This document shows, in pieces, positions 21,168 through 24,713 of a DNA stretch of 24,713 nt. Source of the DNA: JAADEM01 sp965371855. Lineage in GTDB: Bacteria > Bacteroidota > Bacteroidia > Bacteroidales > Marinilabiliaceae. A program made the translations under genes and the position numbers. The stretch spans positions 1-24,713 of the forward strand of contig CBDUZZ010000068.1 in NCBI GenBank assembly GCA_965371855.1, read 5' to 3'. The notes under the pieces were generated by a model that was not told where the DNA came from, did no database searches, and saw only the letters and a program-made list of their open reading frames with translations. Numbering within the stretch: the stretch's first letter is position 1; each line of letters opens with the position of its first letter.

Positions 21168-21833
21168 ATGATTTATATAGCAGACACAGCAGATGTAGAA
21201 GAGTTAAAGAAATTGTTCTACTATTTTCCGTTGGAGGGTGTTACTACTAATCCAACAATTATGGCTCATGCAGGCAAACCTCTATCTCAACTGATACCTG
21301 AACTAAAAGAAATTGTAGGAGAAAAGATGTTGCATATCCAGATGATCAGCAATAAAGCTGAAGATATAGTTAGGGAAGCCAAAAAGTACATTTCATATTT
21401 CGATCTGGGTGATAATTTTTATGCTAAGGTGCCTGTTTCTGAAGAGGGATACCGTGCAATGCGCCTGTTGAAAGATGAGGGTATAAAAGTAACGGCCACA
21501 GCAATTTTCACTCAGCAACAAGCACTTGTGGCAGCAAGAGCCGGAGCTGATTGGGTTGCTCCCTACGTTAACAGGCTTGATAATATATCCTCTCATGGTA
21601 TTGAAGTTGTTGGTGATATTGCGAAGATTTTCAAGAAATTTGATATTCCTTGTAAGGTTTTAGCTGCAAGCTTTAAAACAGTTGACCAGGTTTATCGTGT
21701 TAGTATGGAAGGAGCTCATGCTGCAACTATAGGATATGAAATCCTGGAAAGATTGCGTAGTCACCCTATGACAGATTTAAGCCTTGAGTGGTTTGAAAAA
21801 GACGGAAAGCATCTTTATGACGTGGAGTTTTAA
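21168..21833 (+). CDS. fsa: Fructose-6-phosphate aldolase-like transaldolase family enzyme
   Basis: A 221-residue class I aldolase of the TalC/Fsa branch, which cleaves fructose 6-phosphate to dihydroxyacetone and glyceraldehyde 3-phosphate or runs related aldol reactions. TTNPT is at 26-30. The Schiff-base lysine is Lys87 in KVPV, and APYVNRLD (131-138) and VLAASFKT follow. Gln58 in HIQMI and Tyr133 in APYVN are the residues that distinguish Fsa aldolases from true transaldolases, which have Glu and Phe there. Length fits Fsa (about 220). It is the last operon gene and is followed by an intrinsic terminator. In context it would cleave fructose 6-phosphate made by the SrlD-like SDR. Sulfofructose transaldolases are close relatives, but their partner genes are absent. 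Confidence 0.85.
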   Translation: MIYIADTADVEELKKLFYYFPLEGVTTNPTIMAHAGKPLSQLIPELKEIVGEKMLHIQMISNKAEDIVREAKKYISYFDLGDNFYAKVPVSEEGYRAMRLLKDEGIKVTATAIFTQQQALVAARAGADWVAPYVNRLDNISSHGIEVVGDIAKIFKKFDIPCKVLAASFKTVDQVYRVSMEGAHAATIGYEILERLRSHPMTDLSLEWFEKDGKHLYDVEF

Positions 21834-21874
21834 TATTTGATTCCTTTCTATTTCAATAATTTTACGGTATCTTT

Positions 21875-21907
21875 AAAAGAGAATGGGATTAGTCTTATTC
21901 TCTTTTT
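21875..21907 (+). terminator. Intrinsic terminator at the end of the operon
   Basis: AAAAGAGAAT (21875-21884) pairs perfectly with ATTCTCTTTT (21897-21906), with a 12-nt loop and a terminal T-run (21903-21907). It lies 42 bp after the Fsa-like stop codon and separates the operon from the GH92 gene. Confidence 0.68.
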
Positions 21908-22022
21908 GCATTATACATAAAGAGTAATTAATGAACAACACTACATAATTTTAGCCACTATTTATTTAGAAGAGATTTTTGGAATTCTTATTTTTATCAA
22001 ATTATTACTAAATTAAAAAAAT

Positions 22023-24401
22023 ATGAGAAAGTTATCTTTATTTGTTTTTCTGCTAATTGCCACTGTTGCATGTAAAACTGAAAAACCTACTCAATTAGAG
22101 GACTTGACAAAATATGTTAATCCCCAAATAGGTTCTGTTCATGGACGTTGGTTTTTTTATACACCTGCTGCCGTTCCCTTTGGCATGGCAAAACTGGCAC
22201 CCCATACCAATGCATACAACAGTAAGGGCAGTTGGGGGCCAACGGGTTATGATGATCGTCACTCTTCCATCGAGGGGTTTGGTCATTTTCACGAATTTCA
22301 AGTTGGGGGTGTTGTATTTATGCCTATTACAGGGGAACTGAAGACTGTTCCTGGTTCTTTGGATAACCCTGACGAAGGATACCGCTCACGTTTTGATAAA
22401 GATAGTGAGCATGCCGAAACAGGATATTACTCTGTGCTTCTTAAGGACTATATGATTAAGGCGGAGATTACTGCAACCACAAGAGTTGGGTTTCATCGTT
22501 ATACTTATCCCGAAACCAGTTCGGCACATCTGATAATTGATGTTGGTCATAAGCAGGGCGAAAGCAGTGATGTGACAGAGGCTTATGCCAGGTTGGTTGA
22601 CGGTGATGAGGTGGAAGGATATGTTATTACCTATCCTGAATATGTGAAATTTTGCGATCCGGACAAAAGGGTGAAAATGTATTTTGTGGCTAAGTTGAGT
22701 AAAGCTCCTGTTGTGTACGGTTCATTTGTAAATGAGATACATAAAGATGGAGTAAAAGAGACAAAAGGAGTTGACAACGGATTGTACCTTACTTTTGATA
22801 TGAAAGAAGGAGAGATACTTGAAATACAAACAGGAGTAAGTTATACCTCAATTGAAAATGCACGTCTTAACATAGGTGCAGAATCTAAGGGCAAAACATT
22901 TGATGTGGTTAGAGCTGATGCAAAGAAAATGTGGCAGGATAAACTTAGTAAAATTGTTATTGAAGGAGGCAGAAAAGAGGACAGGGTTAAGTTTTATACC
23001 GGGTTGTATCACGCTCTTTTAGGTCGTGGTATCTCAAGTGATGTAAATGGACAATATCCTCTTGTTGATGGTGGAGTAGGCCAGATACCTCTTGATGAAA
23101 ATGGTAAGCCTCTGCATCACCATTTCAATACTGACGGGATGTGGGGAGGCTTTTGGAATCTTAGTCAGGTATGGGCACTGGCTTACCCAAAATACTTTAA
23201 AGAGTATATTCAGTCAAATATCGATTTCTATCAAACCAGAGGCTGGCTTCATGATGGTGAAGCTACCGGCACATACACAAATGGTGTACAAACAAATTTC
23301 CAGGGACTGTTAATTGCTTCAGCCTATAATTGCGGAATCAGAAATTTTGATGTAAAAACAGGTTATGAGGCTGCTGTTAAAAATGAGCTGGAATACAGAG
23401 GACGGAATCTTGGTAATGGAAAGTACGACCTGAGCTACTTTGTGTTTGATGGATATGTGCCCTATAAGGACACTACAATTTCTAATGGTTGGGTATTTAA
23501 TTTTGGAGCATCACATACTTTGGAATATTGTTTCAGCTCCTATGCCGTTGCGCACATGGCTAAGAGCCTCGGTGATACCGAAGCTTACAATAAGTTGATA
23601 AAACAGGCAGGGAACTATAAAAATATTTTCGATACAGAAACCAAATTCATCCGGCCTAAACTGGAGAATGGTGAGTTTATCGAAGATTTTGATCCGATGC
23701 GTGGGTGGGATGGCTTTCAGGAGGGAAATGCATTTCAGTTTACATGGTATGTACCGCACGATGTGGCCGGATTGATTGATTTAATTGGTAAAGAGAAGTT
23801 CAATGAGCGTTTGGAATATATGTTTGAGAAATCACGAAAAAGTATGTTTGGAGGTGGTTCGGAGGAGATACACAGTTTTTCAGGAGTTGATAAACTCTAT
23901 AATCAGGGAAACCAGCCCTGTTTGCATCAGCCCTGGTTGTTTAACTATTCAGGCAAGCCCTGGCTTACGCAGAAATGGACACGTGAGATATGTAATGTTT
24001 TTTATGGTACAGAACCGTTGCATGGTTATGGTTACGGGCAGGATGAAGACCAGGGGCAGTTGGGTGCATGGTTTGTGCTGAACTCAATGGGACTGTTCGA
24101 TGTTCAGGGTTTTTCCTCATCGAAACCAACAATCCAATTTGGAAGTCCGATGTTCGATAAAATAACAATAACTCTTAACACGGATTATTATGAGGGTAAC
24201 CAGCTTGTGATAGAAACGGTAAACCAAACTCCCGGGAACAGGTATGTTCAGTCAGTCAGTTTCAATGGAAAAACCATTGATAATTGCTGGATTTATCGTG
24301 ATGAGCTGATGAAAGGCGGAACGTTGCAGTTTACAATGGGTAGTGTTCCCAATGAAGAGTGGGGTGTTGAGATGCCTCCTCCATCAATGAGCACGGAATA
24401 G
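22023..24401 (+). CDS. GH92 family glycoside hydrolase, lipoprotein
   Basis: A 792-residue GH92 enzyme, a family of calcium-dependent inverting exo-alpha-mannosidases. The lipoprotein signal ends at Cys17 (TVAC). The N-terminal beta-sandwich begins YVNPQIGS...PFGMAKLAPHT and GFGHFHEF. The helical catalytic barrel includes FYTGLYHALLGRG, DGMWGGFWNLSQVW and FQEGNAFQFTWYVPHD. The acidic active-site segment near 672-676 reads GQDEDQGQLGAWFVLNSMGLFDV, whereas the common family form is GN(D/E)DxGxMSAW...GFYP. The paired acids are kept but the surroundings differ, so this is probably a divergent subfamily with unassigned specificity. It is a separate transcription unit behind a terminator. A repeat-rich stretch follows. 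Like the GH29 protein it should act on glycans outside the inner membrane. Confidence 0.9.
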   Translation: MRKLSLFVFLLIATVACKTEKPTQLEDLTKYVNPQIGSVHGRWFFYTPAAVPFGMAKLAPHTNAYNSKGSWGPTGYDDRHSSIEGFGHFHEFQVGGVVFMPITGELKTVPGSLDNPDEGYRSRFDKDSEHAETGYYSVLLKDYMIKAEITATTRVGFHRYTYPETSSAHLIIDVGHKQGESSDVTEAYARLVDGDEVEGYVITYPEYVKFCDPDKRVKMYFVAKLSKAPVVYGSFVNEIHKDGVKETKGVDNGLYLTFDMKEGEILEIQTGVSYTSIENARLNIGAESKGKTFDVVRADAKKMWQDKLSKIVIEGGRKEDRVKFYTGLYHALLGRGISSDVNGQYPLVDGGVGQIPLDENGKPLHHHFNTDGMWGGFWNLSQVWALAYPKYFKEYIQSNIDFYQTRGWLHDGEATGTYTNGVQTNFQGLLIASAYNCGIRNFDVKTGYEAAVKNELEYRGRNLGNGKYDLSYFVFDGYVPYKDTTISNGWVFNFGASHTLEYCFSSYAVAHMAKSLGDTEAYNKLIKQAGNYKNIFDTETKFIRPKLENGEFIEDFDPMRGWDGFQEGNAFQFTWYVPHDVAGLIDLIGKEKFNERLEYMFEKSRKSMFGGGSEEIHSFSGVDKLYNQGNQPCLHQPWLFNYSGKPWLTQKWTREICNVFYGTEPLHGYGYGQDEDQGQLGAWFVLNSMGLFDVQGFSSSKPTIQFGSPMFDKITITLNTDYYEGNQLVIETVNQTPGNRYVQSVSFNGKTIDNCWIYRDELMKGGTLQFTMGSVPNEEWGVEMPPPSMSTE

Positions 24402-24434
24402 TTGATTTGATGATTCGTTGATATGCTGATTTAT

Positions 24435-24490
24435 TCCCCCGCCGTGGCGAAAAGCCTGTCCCGTTGATATAACGGGAGGGCAGGGGTGGG
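24435..24490. repeat. GC-rich palindromic element after GH92
   Basis: CCCCCGCC... and CTGTCCCGTT-GATAT-AACGGGAGGG with CAGGGGTGGG form nested pairings. The inner 7-bp stem TCCCGTT/AACGGGA (24459-24465, 24471-24477) is perfect. No T-run follows, so it is better read as a dispersed repeat than as a terminator. The 312 bp after GH92 hold this element, a GTTGATATGCTGATT-type quasi-repeat just after the stop codon and the CGTCATTGCGA element, and no gene. Confidence 0.5.
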
Positions 24491-24575
24491 TGAATATTAC
24501 GATTAGAGGTTCTTTGATAGGAATATCTGAAACTTATATAAGTGTTTGCAAGAAAATTCTATAAATACTCATAAA

Positions 24576-24677
24576 ACGTCATTGCGAACGAAGTGAAGCC
24601 TGCCTGCAGCAGGCAGGCAATCTGTAATTCAGGAGATTGCTTTCCCGACACATCATCGTTCCTCCTCGCAATGACGT
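24576..24677. repeat. Dispersed inverted-repeat element, copy 2 (ACGTCATTGCGA...TCGCAATGACGT)
   Basis: Perfect 12-bp terminal inverted repeats, ACGTCATTGCGA and TCGCAATGACGT, enclose about 78 bp including a GCCTGCCTG-CA-GCAGGCAGGC palindrome at the GAAG/CAATCT junction. It is related to copy 1 at 5001-5119 but better preserved. Non-coding, MITE-like. Confidence 0.7.
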
Positions 24678-24713
24678 ACAAATGTTTAGTTTTCTTGCAG
24701 AGACTATGTAGCT

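Noticed and set aside
21168..21833. Sulfoglycolytic (sulfofructose transaldolase) pathway
   Set aside because: Only the aldolase family fits. No sulfoquinovosidase, sulfoquinovose isomerase, sulfolactaldehyde reductase or sulfonate exporter is present.

Overview
The window looks like the chromosome of a member of the Bacteroidota, probably a free-living Bacteroidales/Marinilabiliales-type organism. Grounds: AT-rich DNA, a DUF4301 protein, a fused alpha/beta E1 dehydrogenase, lipoprotein glycoside hydrolases (GH29, GH92), starts without Shine-Dalgarno sequences but with A-rich leaders, a TAnnTTTG-type promoter, and many short dispersed palindromes and quasi-repeats between genes. The genus is not resolvable by eye. 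No rRNA, tRNA, CRISPR array or insertion-sequence transposase was seen.

Layout. 1-2148: a short remnant ORF and a DUF4301 gene on the minus strand, with an orphan hairpin and a 12-bp inverted repeat at the DUF4301 3' end. 2149-4872: a FadL-type outer-membrane channel and an SGNH/GDSL esterase lipoprotein, closed by an intrinsic terminator. 4873-5237: gene-free DNA made largely of nested palindromic repeats. 5238-6473: a Ste24-type M48 membrane protease. 6633-10367: a Tat-exported Gfo/Idh/MocA oxidoreductase and a multidomain GH29 alpha-L-fucosidase. 10513-11223: a minus-strand GntR/UTRA regulator. 11572-21833: a long plus-strand operon. 22023-24401: a GH92 lipoprotein, then repeat DNA to the end.

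The central locus (11223-21907) is the most interesting part. A GntR/UTRA repressor gene is divergent from an operon whose promoter contains a perfect 16-bp palindrome of the GT-N-TA-N-AC class. The operon encodes a complete 2-oxoacid (or acetoin-type) dehydrogenase complex in the order E2, E3, fused E1. It continues with a PHP-domain protein, a glucitol-6-phosphate dehydrogenase-like SDR (SrlD/SorD type, with an extra N-terminal domain), a sorbose-1-phosphate reductase-like MDR (SorE type) and a fructose-6-phosphate aldolase-like enzyme. An intrinsic terminator follows. Read as a pathway, SorE, SrlD and Fsa would turn a keto-hexose or hexitol phosphate into fructose 6-phosphate and then dihydroxyacetone plus glyceraldehyde 3-phosphate, with the complex oxidising a downstream C3/C4 compound. 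No kinase or transporter is present, so substrate and entry route are unknown. I know of no described pathway with this exact gene set.

The second notable signal is structural. One family of intergenic repeats (core AACTTGATAAACTTT) ends just upstream of five start codons. At one operon junction the repeat is an empty palindrome (18166-18259). At the next junction the same two arms flank a four-helix-bundle (23S rRNA IVS/S23-type) gene, giving a natural empty-site/filled-site comparison for a possible small mobile cassette. Other repeats have entered coding sequence: in the E2 interdomain linker and at the N-terminus of the PHP protein.
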